Positions 8,835 to 16,668 of a stretch of DNA of 64,000 nucleotides are shown here, piece by piece. The position numbers and the translations under genes were made by a program. The stretch spans positions 2,604,001 to 2,668,000 of the forward strand of contig NZ_CP014015.2 in NCBI RefSeq assembly GCF_001559075.2, read 5' to 3'. A model generated the notes under the pieces. It searched no databases. It had not been told where the DNA came from and saw only the letters and a program-made list of their open reading frames with translations. The DNA comes from Citrobacter amalonaticus. GTDB lineage: Bacteria > Pseudomonadota > Gammaproteobacteria > Enterobacterales > Enterobacteriaceae. Numbering within the stretch: the stretch's first letter is position 1; each line of letters starts with the position of its first letter.

Positions 8835-8862
8835 ATCGCTGTATACTTAATTATACATCGAA
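8835..8862. promoter_or_regulatory. second ModE-like box, before the binding-protein pair
   Basis: Read as ATCGCTGTATA, six bases, TATACATCGAA, it matches the remembered ModE consensus ATCGCTATATA-N6-TATATAACGAT at about 18 of 22 positions with the same spacing as the box at 1720. The core TGTATA...TATACA is a near-perfect palindrome (8840-8857). A possible -10 hexamer TATACT lies inside at 8842-8847. The box ends 15 nt before the ATG of the next gene, with GAGGA at 8866-8870 as ribosome-binding site. ModE binding is inferred from two similar sites in 7 kb. Confidence 0.6.
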
Positions 8863-8877
8863 TGCGAGGATACACTC

Positions 8878-9930
8878 ATGCTTAAATCCTTACGCCAGCT
8901 CTCCCTGCTGGCGTTGCTTTTTTCTCTTCCCTTCATGGCGCAAGCCGACCGTACCTTTACCGATCAGATTGGCCGCCAGGTTACCGTGCCGGACAAGGTA
9001 GATCGCGTTGTCGTGCTTCAGCATCAGACGCTCAACCTGTTGGTCCAGATGAATGCGACCGACAAAATTGTCGGCGTGATGGCGAACTGGAAGCAGCAAT
9101 TGGGTGATGGCTACGCGCGATTGGCGCCGGAGCTGGCCCAAAAAACCGCGCTGGGCGATTTAACCCACGTTGATCCGGAACAACTGGTGGCGCTGCACCC
9201 ACAGGTGGTGTTTGTCACGAACTACGCGCCGCAGGAGATGATCGACAAAATCAGCAGCCTCGGCATTCCGGTGGTAGCGATCTCTCTGCGTCACGACGCG
9301 GCAGGGGAACAGGCCAAAATGAACCCCACCATGGCGGATGAGGAACAGGCCTACGATCGGGGGTTGCGGGAAGGGATCACGCTTATCGGCGATATTGTGA
9401 ATAAACCGCAAGAGGCGAAGGCGCTGATCGACGCCACCGATAAGGGACGCAAGCTGGTGAGCGATCGTCTGCAGGCGATCCCTGAAGATCAACGCGTTCG
9501 CGCCTATATGGCCAACCCGGATCTGACTACCTACGGTTCAGGCAAATATACCGGCCTGATGATGGCGCACGCCGGGGCGCTGAACGTGGCGGCCTCAACC
9601 GTTAAGGGCTTCAAGCCGGTGGCGATGGAACAGGTGATTGCCTGGAACCCGCAGGTTATTTTTGTGCAGGATCGTTATCCGAAAGTGGTTGACGAGATCC
9701 TGCAAAGCCCGCAGTGGCAGGTGATTGATGCGGTGAAAAATCATCGTGTCTACCTGATGCCTGACTACGCGAAGGCCTGGGGCTATCCAATGCCGGAAGC
9801 GATGGGGATTGGCGAGCTGTGGATGGCGAAAAAGCTGTATCCGCAGAAATTTACGGACATTGATATGCGCAGCGTAGCGAATGGCTGGTATCAGCGTTTT
9901 TATCGCACCGACTATCAGGGCGTTGACTGA
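8878..9930 (+). CDS. periplasmic class III (BtuF/FepB/MolA-like) substrate-binding protein
   Basis: A 350-residue ABC-type binding protein of the helical-backbone class (periplasmic_binding_2 fold). A Sec signal peptide is clear, ending AQA at residue 23. After it come DQIGRQVTVPDKVDRVVVL, typical of iron-complex or cobalamin binding proteins, DPEQLVALHPQVVFVTN, and a C-terminal lobe with MEQVIAWNPQVIFV. The class binds siderophores, haem, cobalamin and, in Haemophilus MolA, molybdate/tungstate. No permease or ATPase gene is next to it. It follows hybG after 77 nt with its own ModE-like box, and its TGA shares a base with the ATG of the ModA-like gene downstream. Substrate unknown; molybdate, tungstate or a metal chelate would suit the setting. 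Confidence 0.82.
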   Translation: MLKSLRQLSLLALLFSLPFMAQADRTFTDQIGRQVTVPDKVDRVVVLQHQTLNLLVQMNATDKIVGVMANWKQQLGDGYARLAPELAQKTALGDLTHVDPEQLVALHPQVVFVTNYAPQEMIDKISSLGIPVVAISLRHDAAGEQAKMNPTMADEEQAYDRGLREGITLIGDIVNKPQEAKALIDATDKGRKLVSDRLQAIPEDQRVRAYMANPDLTTYGSGKYTGLMMAHAGALNVAASTVKGFKPVAMEQVIAWNPQVIFVQDRYPKVVDEILQSPQWQVIDAVKNHRVYLMPDYAKAWGYPMPEAMGIGELWMAKKLYPQKFTDIDMRSVANGWYQRFYRTDYQGVD

Positions 9931-10613
9931 TGCATATCCTCGCAGCGGGCAGTCTGCGTGCGGTGTGGCAGTCGCTGATGGCCTGTTATCAGGAGAAGGA
10001 TGTTCTTTGTGATTTTGGTCCGGCGGGATTGCTGCGCGAACGGATTGAAGCCGGTGAACCCTGTGACTTTTTTGCCTCGGCGAATATGGCGCATCCACAA
10101 GCGCTGCTGGACGCTGGTCGTGCACAGTCAGTGGCTCCCTTTGCGAGCAATCGCCTGTGTCTCACCGTGCGGGCGGATGTCGTGCGAGAAGGCGATGACT
10201 GGTTATCGCTGTTAACGCGCCCGGACCTGCGGATTGGCACTTCAACGGCGGGATGCGATCCGTCCGGGGATTACACTCAGCAGCTCTTTTCACGAATGGG
10301 CGATGCCGGTGCACGCGCCCGGAAACGGGCGGTGGCGCTGGTCGGCGGCAGGGATACCTTACCGCTTCCGGCAGGAAGTCTGGCTGCTGAGTGGTTAATC
10401 AACAAGGATTACACCGATATCTTCATCGGGTATGCCAGCTATGCGCCCAGGCTGCGACTGATTGAGACGCTGACGGTGGTGGAGATTCCGGAGCCTTACA
10501 ATCCGGTCGCAGAATATGGATTTGCCTGCCTGAGCGAAAAGGGAAAGGCGTTCGCCGATTTTTTACTGTCGCCGCAGGCGGGATTAATTCTCTGTCAGCA
10601 TGGATTCGCCTGA
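9930..10613 (+). CDS. ModA-like solute-binding protein without signal peptide
   Basis: A 227-residue class II binding protein resembling ModA/WtpA. It has the opening ILAAGSLRAVW, the FGPAGLLRERIEAGEPCDFFASAN stretch in which ModA-type proteins read the donor ligand, SNRLCLTVR, and a late hinge-type segment. The protein starts straight into the mature fold; the reading frame is closed by a TGA at 9924-9926, so no longer version with a signal peptide exists. It is therefore probably cytoplasmic. The start overlaps the stop of the binding protein upstream by one base (TGATG), so the two are co-translated. Possible roles are a molybdate or tungstate buffer or sensor, or a decayed transporter part. 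Assignment to the ModA fold is fairly secure, function is not. Confidence 0.75.
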   Translation: MHILAAGSLRAVWQSLMACYQEKDVLCDFGPAGLLRERIEAGEPCDFFASANMAHPQALLDAGRAQSVAPFASNRLCLTVRADVVREGDDWLSLLTRPDLRIGTSTAGCDPSGDYTQQLFSRMGDAGARARKRAVALVGGRDTLPLPAGSLAAEWLINKDYTDIFIGYASYAPRLRLIETLTVVEIPEPYNPVAEYGFACLSEKGKAFADFLLSPQAGLILCQHGFA

Positions 10614-10633
10614 CTCTCAGAGAGTGGCATCCA

Positions 10634-10730
10634 GCCGGATGGCGACGTAAACGTCTTGTCCGGCCTACGGTTGGCGTATGGTAGGCCTGATAAGCGTAGC
10701 GCCATCAGGCAGTATTATGCCGGATGGCGT
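10634..10730. repeat. REP (PU) element pair
   Basis: Two or three palindromic units of the enterobacterial REP type: GCCGGATGGCG with CTTGTCCGGCCTAC, GTAGGCCTGATAAGCG with GCGCCATCAGGC, then TGCCGGATGGCG. They lie between the convergent ends of the ModA-like gene and yghU. The last unit overlaps the final codons of yghU. Confidence 0.9.
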
Positions 10731-11584
10731 TTATCTTCGGTGCTCGTGTCGAAATCACTGGCGTCATGACGCTCATGAAGTTGCTCATTCAACGGTCCGT
10801 TGGTGCGATTCACAATCCGTCCGCGTTTGACCGCCGGGCGTTCAGCGATCTCTTTCGCCCAACGTTGCACATTTTTATAGCTGTCCGCGTCAAGGAATTC
10901 TGCCGCGTCGTACACATTGCCCAACACTACGTTGCCAAACCACGGCCAGATAGCCATATCGGCAATGGTGTACTCATCGCCCGCTACGTAAGCGTTATGC
11001 GCCAGCTGTTTATCCAGCACGTCCAGCAGGCGTTTGGCTTCCATCGTAAAGCGGTTGATCGCGTACTCAATCTTCACCGGCGCGTAGTGATAGAAGTGAC
11101 CGAAACCACCGCCAAGGAAGGGCGCTGCGCCCTGGAGCCAGAACAACCAGTTCAGGGTTTCGGTACGTTTTGCCCGATCCTGCGGCAGGAAGTAGCCAAA
11201 CTTTTCTGCCAGATACAGCAGGATCGAGCCCGACTCAAACACGCGCACCGGCGGATTCTGCGAATGATCGCGTAATGCCGGGATCTTTGAGTTCGGGTTA
11301 ACCTCCACAAAGCCGCTGGAGAACTGATCCCCTTCGCCAATGCGGATCAGCCAGGCATCGTACTCCGCGCCGCTCACCCCCTGCGCCAGCAGTTCTTCCA
11401 GCATGATGGTGACTTTCTGACCGTTCGGCGTGCCCAGCGAATAGAGCTGAAGCGGATGCTTACCGACAGGCAGCGTTTTGTCGTGTGTCGGACCAGAGAT
11501 CGGACGGTTGATGTTGGCGAACGCACCGCCGTTGGATTTTTCCCACGTCCAGACTTTCGCGGGCTGATAAGTGTTATCTGACAT
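10715..11584 (-). CDS. yghU: glutathione S-transferase-like disulfide-bond reductase YghU
   Basis: A 289-residue cytoplasmic Nu-class GST relative. E. coli YghU reduces disulfide substrates with two bound glutathiones and has peroxidase activity. The thioredoxin-like half (LQLYSLGTPNGQKVTIMLEELL, then NPNSKIPAL and FESGSILLYLAEKFG) is followed by the helical GST domain with EYTIADMAIWPW. The start at 11584 (MSDNTYQ) gives the E. coli length; an in-frame extension to 11740 has no family support. It is divergent from gss, which also handles glutathione, with 195 nt between the starts. The last codons run through a REP unit, so the extreme C terminus (KRHPA) is encoded by repeat sequence. Confidence 0.93.
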   Translation of the reverse strand: MSDNTYQPAKVWTWEKSNGGAFANINRPISGPTHDKTLPVGKHPLQLYSLGTPNGQKVTIMLEELLAQGVSGAEYDAWLIRIGEGDQFSSGFVEVNPNSKIPALRDHSQNPPVRVFESGSILLYLAEKFGYFLPQDRAKRTETLNWLFWLQGAAPFLGGGFGHFYHYAPVKIEYAINRFTMEAKRLLDVLDKQLAHNAYVAGDEYTIADMAIWPWFGNVVLGNVYDAAEFLDADSYKNVQRWAKEIAERPAVKRGRIVNRTNGPLNEQLHERHDASDFDTSTEDKRHPA

Positions 11585-11779
11585 GTTGACCTGCCTTCTG
11601 AGTGGTTGTGTTGAAGCAGTGTAGCAGGTCGCCATCCGTACCTTTAACAGATCGGCACATTTACACCTGCCTATTTTTTGTTGTTGCGCACGCTCCCGCT
11701 GCGTTGAGGTGTATGATGGTCGGCGGTGTAGGGCAGGCAAGCAGAAGCTGCCCAGCTGTACAGTTTTGAGGTAAGGTGC

Positions 11780-13639
11780 ATGAGCAAAGGAACGACCAGT
11801 CAGGATGCCCCGTTCGGGACATTATTGGGCTATGCCCCCGGTGGTGTAGCGATCTACTCTTCAGATTACAGCTCCCTCGACCCACGGGACTATGACGATG
11901 ATGCTGCATTCCGCAGCTATATCGACAATGAATATATGGGCCACAAATGGCAGTGCGTCGAATTCGCGCGCCGTTTCCTCTTCCTGAATTATGGTGCGGT
12001 GTTCACCGATGTCGGCATGGCGTGGGAGATCTTCTCACTGCGTTTTCTGCGCGAAGTGGTGAACGACAATATTTTGCCGTTGCAGGCGTTTCCGAACGGG
12101 TCGCCCCGCGCGCCGGTCGCCGGGGCGTTGCTCATCTGGCAGAAAGGCGGTGAATTTAAAGACACCGGCCACGTTGCGATTATCACTCAGTTGCTGGACA
12201 ACAAAATCCGCATTGCCGAGCAGAACGTCATTCACACTCCGCTTCCTCCCGGACAGCAGTGGACGCGTGAGCTGGAGATGGTGGTGGAAAATGGCTGCTA
12301 TACCCTGAAAGACACCTTTGACGATACCACCATTCTGGGATGGATGATCCAGACCGACGATACTGAGCACAGCCTGCCGCAGCCGGAGATTGCCAATGAT
12401 TCGCTGAAGATTGGCGCCGCAAGACTGGAAGAACAAGGCCAGTTTGACGGTAAATGGCTGGACGAAAAGGATCCGCTGCAAAAAGCCTATGTGGCCGCAA
12501 ATGGTCACGTGATCAATCAGGATCCATACCAGTATTTCACGATGACAGAGAGTGCTGAGCAGGAGTTGATCAAAGCGACCAACGAGCTGCATCTGATGTA
12601 TCTGCACGCCACGGATAAGGTGCTGAAAGACGACAACCTGTTGGCGCTGTTTGACATTCCCAAAATCCTCTGGCCGCGTTTGCGTCTCTCGTGGCAGCGC
12701 CGTCGCCACCATATGATCACTGGTCGTATGGATTTCTGTATGGATGAGCGCGGGTTGAAGGTGTACGAATACAACGCCGATTCTGCGTCGTGTCATACCG
12801 AGGCAGGGCTGATCCTCGAACGCTGGGCGGAGCAGGGCTATAAAGGGCCGGGGCACAACCCGGCAGAAGGGTTGATTAACGAGCTGGCGGGAGCCTGGAA
12901 ACACAGCCACGCGCGTCCTTTTGTGCACATCATGCAGGATAAGGATATTGAGGAAAACTATCATGCCCAGTTTATGCAGCAGGCGCTGCATCAGGCCGGG
13001 TTTGAAAGTAAGATCCTGCGTGGGCTGGATGAACTGCGCTGGGACGATGCCGGACAACTCATTGACGGTGACGGACGGCTGGTGAACTGCGTCTGGAAAA
13101 CCTGGGCGTGGGAAACGGCGATTGAACAGGTGCGTGAAGTCAGCGAAACCGAATATGCCGCCGTGCCGATTCGTACCGGGCATACCCATCAGGACGTTCG
13201 GCTGATTGACGTGCTACTGCGCCCGGAAGTGCTGGTCTTTGAGCCGCTGTGGACGGTGATCCCGGGTAACAAAGCCATCCTGCCGATCCTGTGGCAACTC
13301 TTCCCGCACCACCGTTACCTGCTGGATACCGATTTCATCGTCAATGATGAACTGGCGCAAACCGGTTATGCGGTGAAACCGATTGCCGGTCGCTGTGGGA
13401 GTAATATCGACCTGGTCAGTCATCAGGAAGAGCTGCTGGATAAAACCAGCGGTAAATTTGCCGAGCAGAAAAACATTTATCAGCAATTATGGTGTCTGCC
13501 AAACGTTGCCGGTAAGTATATTCAGGTGTGCACCTTTACCGTCGGTGGAAACTACGGCGGCACCTGTCTGCGTGGTGATGAATCGCTGGTAATCAAAAAA
13601 GAGAGCGATATTGAGCCGTTGATTGTGCTGAAGGAATAA
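11780..13639 (+). CDS. gss: bifunctional glutathionylspermidine synthetase/amidase
   Basis: A 619-residue two-domain enzyme. The N-terminal CHAP amidase (about residues 1-200) has the catalytic Cys59 in HKWQCVEFARRF and His131 in DTGHVAII, and hydrolyses glutathionylspermidine. The C-terminal ATP-grasp domain (about 205-619) joins the glutathione glycine carboxylate to spermidine; FCMDERGLKVYEYNADSAS and KPIAGRCGSNIDL are recognisable parts of its nucleotide- and metal-binding sites. Length and catalytic residue numbering equal those of E. coli Gss. The start ATG follows GAGGTAAGG. It is monocistronic, ending at the terminator at 13675. Confidence 0.97.
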   Translation: MSKGTTSQDAPFGTLLGYAPGGVAIYSSDYSSLDPRDYDDDAAFRSYIDNEYMGHKWQCVEFARRFLFLNYGAVFTDVGMAWEIFSLRFLREVVNDNILPLQAFPNGSPRAPVAGALLIWQKGGEFKDTGHVAIITQLLDNKIRIAEQNVIHTPLPPGQQWTRELEMVVENGCYTLKDTFDDTTILGWMIQTDDTEHSLPQPEIANDSLKIGAARLEEQGQFDGKWLDEKDPLQKAYVAANGHVINQDPYQYFTMTESAEQELIKATNELHLMYLHATDKVLKDDNLLALFDIPKILWPRLRLSWQRRRHHMITGRMDFCMDERGLKVYEYNADSASCHTEAGLILERWAEQGYKGPGHNPAEGLINELAGAWKHSHARPFVHIMQDKDIEENYHAQFMQQALHQAGFESKILRGLDELRWDDAGQLIDGDGRLVNCVWKTWAWETAIEQVREVSETEYAAVPIRTGHTHQDVRLIDVLLRPEVLVFEPLWTVIPGNKAILPILWQLFPHHRYLLDTDFIVNDELAQTGYAVKPIAGRCGSNIDLVSHQEELLDKTSGKFAEQKNIYQQLWCLPNVAGKYIQVCTFTVGGNYGGTCLRGDESLVIKKESDIEPLIVLKE

Positions 13640-13674
13640 TCTTTTCTTCGTCATCTCGCACAGAAAACGGATAA

Positions 13675-13700
13675 AGCCGGAGTATGTCTCCGGCTTTTTT
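13675..13700 (+). terminator. Rho-independent terminator after gss
   Basis: A perfect 8-bp stem (AGCCGGAG with CTCCGGCT) around the loop TATGT, followed by a T run. It lies 35 nt after the gss stop. The remaining DNA up to 13862 is AT-rich and holds the upstream region of the SorC-type regulator, with no gene visible. Confidence 0.9.
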
Positions 13701-13862
13701 GTCTTGAGCGCGCGGTGTCGAACGCGCCATGAGTATGCTGGTTTATTTCATGTAAAAGAATAAAATATCTGTATAAAATCATGCCACTGGCAATCTGCAT
13801 CAACTCTCCGGGTAAACAGGGTCAAGATGAGCATTTCCCCGGCATAATACAGGGATAAAAAA

Positions 13863-14849
13863 GTGGATAGAGATCAAACAAACAGCAGCCTGTTCAATGA
13901 CGATCCCGTACTTCATGCAACCTGGCTGTACTATCAGGAAGGCAAAAGCCAGACTGAAGTTGCAGCCATCATGGGGGTATCCCGCGTCACGGTTGTCAAA
14001 TACCTGCAGACAGCCCGGGAAAATGGTCTGGTTCACATCAACCTGGATGTGAATGTCTTTGGATCTATCGATGCCGCTTTGCAGATCCGCGATAAATTCA
14101 GTCTCCAGAGAGTGATCATCGTGCCGGATGGCGAACATGCCGGAAAACGTGATGATACAAAGCTGATGCGGACTCGCCTTTCACGTGCCGGTGGCATGTA
14201 TCTGAATCAGGTGATTGAGAATGGTGATGTGCTGGGGGTTGCCTGGGGAAGAACAATCCATCAGATGAGCAAAACCATGACGCCGAAGTCATGTAAAAAT
14301 GTCACCGTTATACAGATGCTCGGTTCTATGCCCTCTCAGCCAGACCTGACGATTATTGAATCCTCATCGCAAATCGCCTACAAGCTTTCAGGCCGTGTCG
14401 CCTCGCTGCACGTTCCCGCCGTGGTATCAAGCGCCAGACTGGCCATGGAGTTACAGGCAGAGCCTATTATTCGATCGAATTTTGACGTTCTGACTCGTTG
14501 TACAAAAGCCTTTTTTGTCGTGGGTAACGCGCTTGATGAAAATCCCCTGATTCGGGTGGGCGTGCTGAATAAGAAGGAAATGCAGACGTATCGGGATTTA
14601 GGCGCAGTAGGTGTCATTTGTGGCCGCTTCTATGACAAGGAAGGGATGCCCGTCGTGGCTGATGTTGACCAGCGTATTCTGGGAATCAGTCTGGCTCAGT
14701 TAAGGCAGATTGAACGGAAGATCTTCCTTGCTGGTGGGGAAAGAGGCTATGACGCAACGTTGGGTGCCCTGCTGGGAGGATATGTCACGGACCTGATTGT
14801 AGATGAAGGAACGGCAGAGTTTTTGCTGGCGTGTGAATTACCACACTAA
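13863..14849 (+). CDS. SorC/DeoR-type sugar-binding transcriptional regulator
   Basis: A 328-residue regulator of the SorC family. An N-terminal helix-turn-helix at about residues 18-55 (YYQEGKSQTEVAAIMGVSRVTVVKYL) is followed by a sugar-phosphate-binding domain with GDVLGVAWGRT and LGAVGVICGRFYD, features shared with SorC, DeoR-like and CggR effector domains. The start is GTG at 13863 with AGGGA 7 nt upstream. It converges on the four-gene mtnK-mtnA-aldolase-permease operon, and its stop lies only 40 nt from the end of that operon, so it is the natural candidate regulator. By analogy the inducer would be a sugar phosphate of that pathway; this is inferred. Confidence 0.88.
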   Translation: MDRDQTNSSLFNDDPVLHATWLYYQEGKSQTEVAAIMGVSRVTVVKYLQTARENGLVHINLDVNVFGSIDAALQIRDKFSLQRVIIVPDGEHAGKRDDTKLMRTRLSRAGGMYLNQVIENGDVLGVAWGRTIHQMSKTMTPKSCKNVTVIQMLGSMPSQPDLTIIESSSQIAYKLSGRVASLHVPAVVSSARLAMELQAEPIIRSNFDVLTRCTKAFFVVGNALDENPLIRVGVLNKKEMQTYRDLGAVGVICGRFYDKEGMPVVADVDQRILGISLAQLRQIERKIFLAGGERGYDATLGALLGGYVTDLIVDEGTAEFLLACELPH

Positions 14850-14862
14850 AAGAATGAACAAC

Positions 14863-14892
14863 TGCCCCATGTGGATATGGGGCAGGATTTTA
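14863..14892. terminator. bidirectional terminator between regulator and permease
   Basis: An 8-bp stem (TGCCCCAT with ATGGGGCA) with loop GTGGAT, followed on the + strand by GGATTTTATT. It sits in the 40-nt gap between two convergent stop codons. The - strand side has a weaker T run (AGTTGTTCATTCTTTT). Confidence 0.7.
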
Positions 14893-15894
14893 TTGATTAG
14901 CGGCGATAATAAGAACAATACCCACAATGTATGAAATAAACATGGTCAGCAGCAGTTTATTGGTTCCGGCTGGCGCACTGGCAAATTCTCTCCAGATGAA
15001 GACTCCCCAGATCACGGCAATCATCGTGGCACCCTGTCCCAGACCGTAGGAAATGGCATAACCCGCCTGACCAGACGCAATCAGACTGAATGCCAGACCG
15101 ACACACCAAATCATACCGCCCAGCCAGCCGCAAACATGATCCCGTAAACTCCCGGAAAAATACATTTTCCCGTTGACCGGTTCTCCTGAAATAGGCTTTT
15201 TCATGACCAGCGTGTTAAGGACAAAGTTCGACAAAAACAGCCCTATGGCAAACAGAACAAGCGCTGAGTACGGCGTCATCAGACCGCTGGCAGGCTGGCT
15301 GAAATTGTCAGACATGGCGTCCGCCAGGAAGCGGAAAAACCATCCCATGATGATACCCGCCAGAATGGCAGTGATGAGACCTTTATTACGGCGAGATTTA
15401 TCCGCCTCCTGCGTGACACGACCATAGGCTATCGCGGTAAAAATAATGGCGATCACGACACAGGCGACACCGAGGAACAGAATGAGCGGATCGCCCTGCG
15501 GATTACCGATATAGGTGGTGATCACACCCAGAGCCAGCGCCAGTCCCACACCCACAGGAAAAGCTACTGCCATACCGGCAAGATTAATAGAAGCCACCAG
15601 AAGAATATTGGAAATATTGAAGATAATCCCTGCCAGTATTGCCGATATCAGACTACTGCTGCTCGCCTGCTGAATATCAGGTATAAAGCTGCGACCGGCT
15701 TCGCCCATAGAACCCAGCGTGAAGGCAAATAACAAAGAACACAGCAATAATCCAATTGAATAATCCCAATAGAATAAAGGGAACTCCCATTTTTTATTGC
15801 TGACAAGTTTGGTTGTATTCGCCCATGAACCCCAGCAAATCATGGTAATAAAACACATTATTATGGCGACAGCATACGATTCCACGATAAACAT
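14890..15894 (-). CDS. GRP-family (glucose/ribose porter type) sugar permease
   Basis: A 334-residue inner-membrane protein with about ten hydrophobic helices, of the drug/metabolite-transporter-like sugar uptake family (GRP/RhaT group). Visible marks are ICWGSWANTTKL near the N terminus, NISNILLVASINLAGMAVAFP, and a late GLGQGATMIAVIWGVFIWREF. The ATG at 15894 has AAGGAG at 15901-15906, an ideal distance, so the in-frame extension to 15957 is rejected. It is the last gene of the mtnK operon, 102 nt after the aldolase. From context it may import 5-methylthioribose or 5-deoxyribose; the substrate is inferred, and ribose or another pentose is possible. Confidence 0.85.
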   Translation of the reverse strand: MFIVESYAVAIIMCFITMICWGSWANTTKLVSNKKWEFPLFYWDYSIGLLLCSLLFAFTLGSMGEAGRSFIPDIQQASSSSLISAILAGIIFNISNILLVASINLAGMAVAFPVGVGLALALGVITTYIGNPQGDPLILFLGVACVVIAIIFTAIAYGRVTQEADKSRRNKGLITAILAGIIMGWFFRFLADAMSDNFSQPASGLMTPYSALVLFAIGLFLSNFVLNTLVMKKPISGEPVNGKMYFSGSLRDHVCGWLGGMIWCVGLAFSLIASGQAGYAISYGLGQGATMIAVIWGVFIWREFASAPAGTNKLLLTMFISYIVGIVLIIAANQ

Positions 15895-15945
15895 AAATAA
15901 CTCCTTGTGGTAGTTATAATCAATCGTTGTGGACAGAGGGGATAG

Positions 15946-15966
15946 CAGCCATTCCACGAATGGCTG
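15946..15966 (-). other. intercistronic hairpin between aldolase and permease
   Basis: A perfect 9-bp inverted repeat (CAGCCATTC with GAATGGCTG, loop CAC) in the 102-nt gap between the aldolase stop and the permease start. No T run follows on the - strand, so it looks like an RNA-processing or mRNA-stability element rather than a terminator. Confidence 0.55.
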
Positions 15967-15996
15967 TCATATGTTTTAATTAAAATAAAGCTGTAA

Positions 15997-16638
15997 TTAC
16001 GCTTTCAAACCATACGTTTTGAATTTTTCAAGGACGATGGCCATTTCGGCTTCAGACAGCACGGGAACATCGTGATGTAATCCGCCACATTTGATGTATA
16101 AATCAGCCAGCGTCTCGGTTTCACCCGCCAGCCACAACGTCCTTTCCAGCGTGACGTCCATGGCCAGCATACCGTGGTGCTGCATCAGCAAGGACTTACT
16201 TTCTCTGATCCCTTTAGAGACACCGTCGGCCAGTTCAGGGCTGCCAAAGGTATAATAGGGAATACAGGGAATATGATCCGTCCCCGATACCGCCACCATA
16301 TAATGAATGGCCGGAATTGAATGATTATGTATTGCCACCGCCGTAGAATTCACCGCATGCGTATGTATGACAGCATTCAATTCTGGTCTGGCTTTATAAC
16401 ACGCCAGATGAAATAACCATTCACTTGACGGTATTTTACCCGCTTCAGGTATTCCCTTATCGTTTACAAAGACAATCATGTCCGGCGTCATCTTTGAATA
16501 AGCGATCCCACTCGGCGTAATCAACATGCCACCGGTATATCTGGCACTCACATTACCTGATGTTCCTTGATTAAGACCTGACGCATTCATTTCCCGACAA
16601 GTGGAAATGATATTTTCTGCTAACGTAATCCTTTCCAT
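15997..16638 (-). CDS. class II aldolase, probable 5-(methylthio)ribulose-1-phosphate / 5-deoxyribulose-1-phosphate aldolase
   Basis: A 213-residue zinc-dependent aldolase of the fuculose/rhamnulose-1-phosphate type. GTSGNVSAR at residues 25-33 binds phosphate. Glu73 (SSEWLFH) and the zinc ligands His92, His94 (IHTHA) and His155 (QHHGM) match FucA positions. In the known DHAP shunt, Ald2 splits 5-methylthioribulose-1-phosphate or 5-deoxyribulose-1-phosphate to DHAP plus (methylthio)acetaldehyde or acetaldehyde. Its place 30 nt after mtnA and in line with mtnK supports that role over fuculose use. It is not the MtnB dehydratase of the full methionine salvage route: no mtnC, mtnD or mtnX genes lie nearby, and the catalytic Glu is of the aldolase kind. 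Confidence 0.87.
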   Translation of the reverse strand: MERITLAENIISTCREMNASGLNQGTSGNVSARYTGGMLITPSGIAYSKMTPDMIVFVNDKGIPEAGKIPSSEWLFHLACYKARPELNAVIHTHAVNSTAVAIHNHSIPAIHYMVAVSGTDHIPCIPYYTFGSPELADGVSKGIRESKSLLMQHHGMLAMDVTLERTLWLAGETETLADLYIKCGGLHHDVPVLSEAEMAIVLEKFKTYGLKA

Positions 16639-16668
16639 TCCTGCTCCTTAACAGCAGTGATCGTCACG

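Noticed and set aside
13640..13862. Search for a second copy of the tRNA-Phe 3' end as the far boundary of an island
   Set aside because: No match to the tRNA 3' end (TGGTGCCCGG on the + strand) was found near gss, so no attachment repeat can be claimed.
15997..16638. Aldolase gene considered as mtnB (methylthioribulose-1-phosphate dehydratase)
   Set aside because: The proteins share a fold, but the residues and numbering (Glu73, His92, His94, His155) follow the FucA aldolases, and the later genes of methionine salvage are missing nearby.
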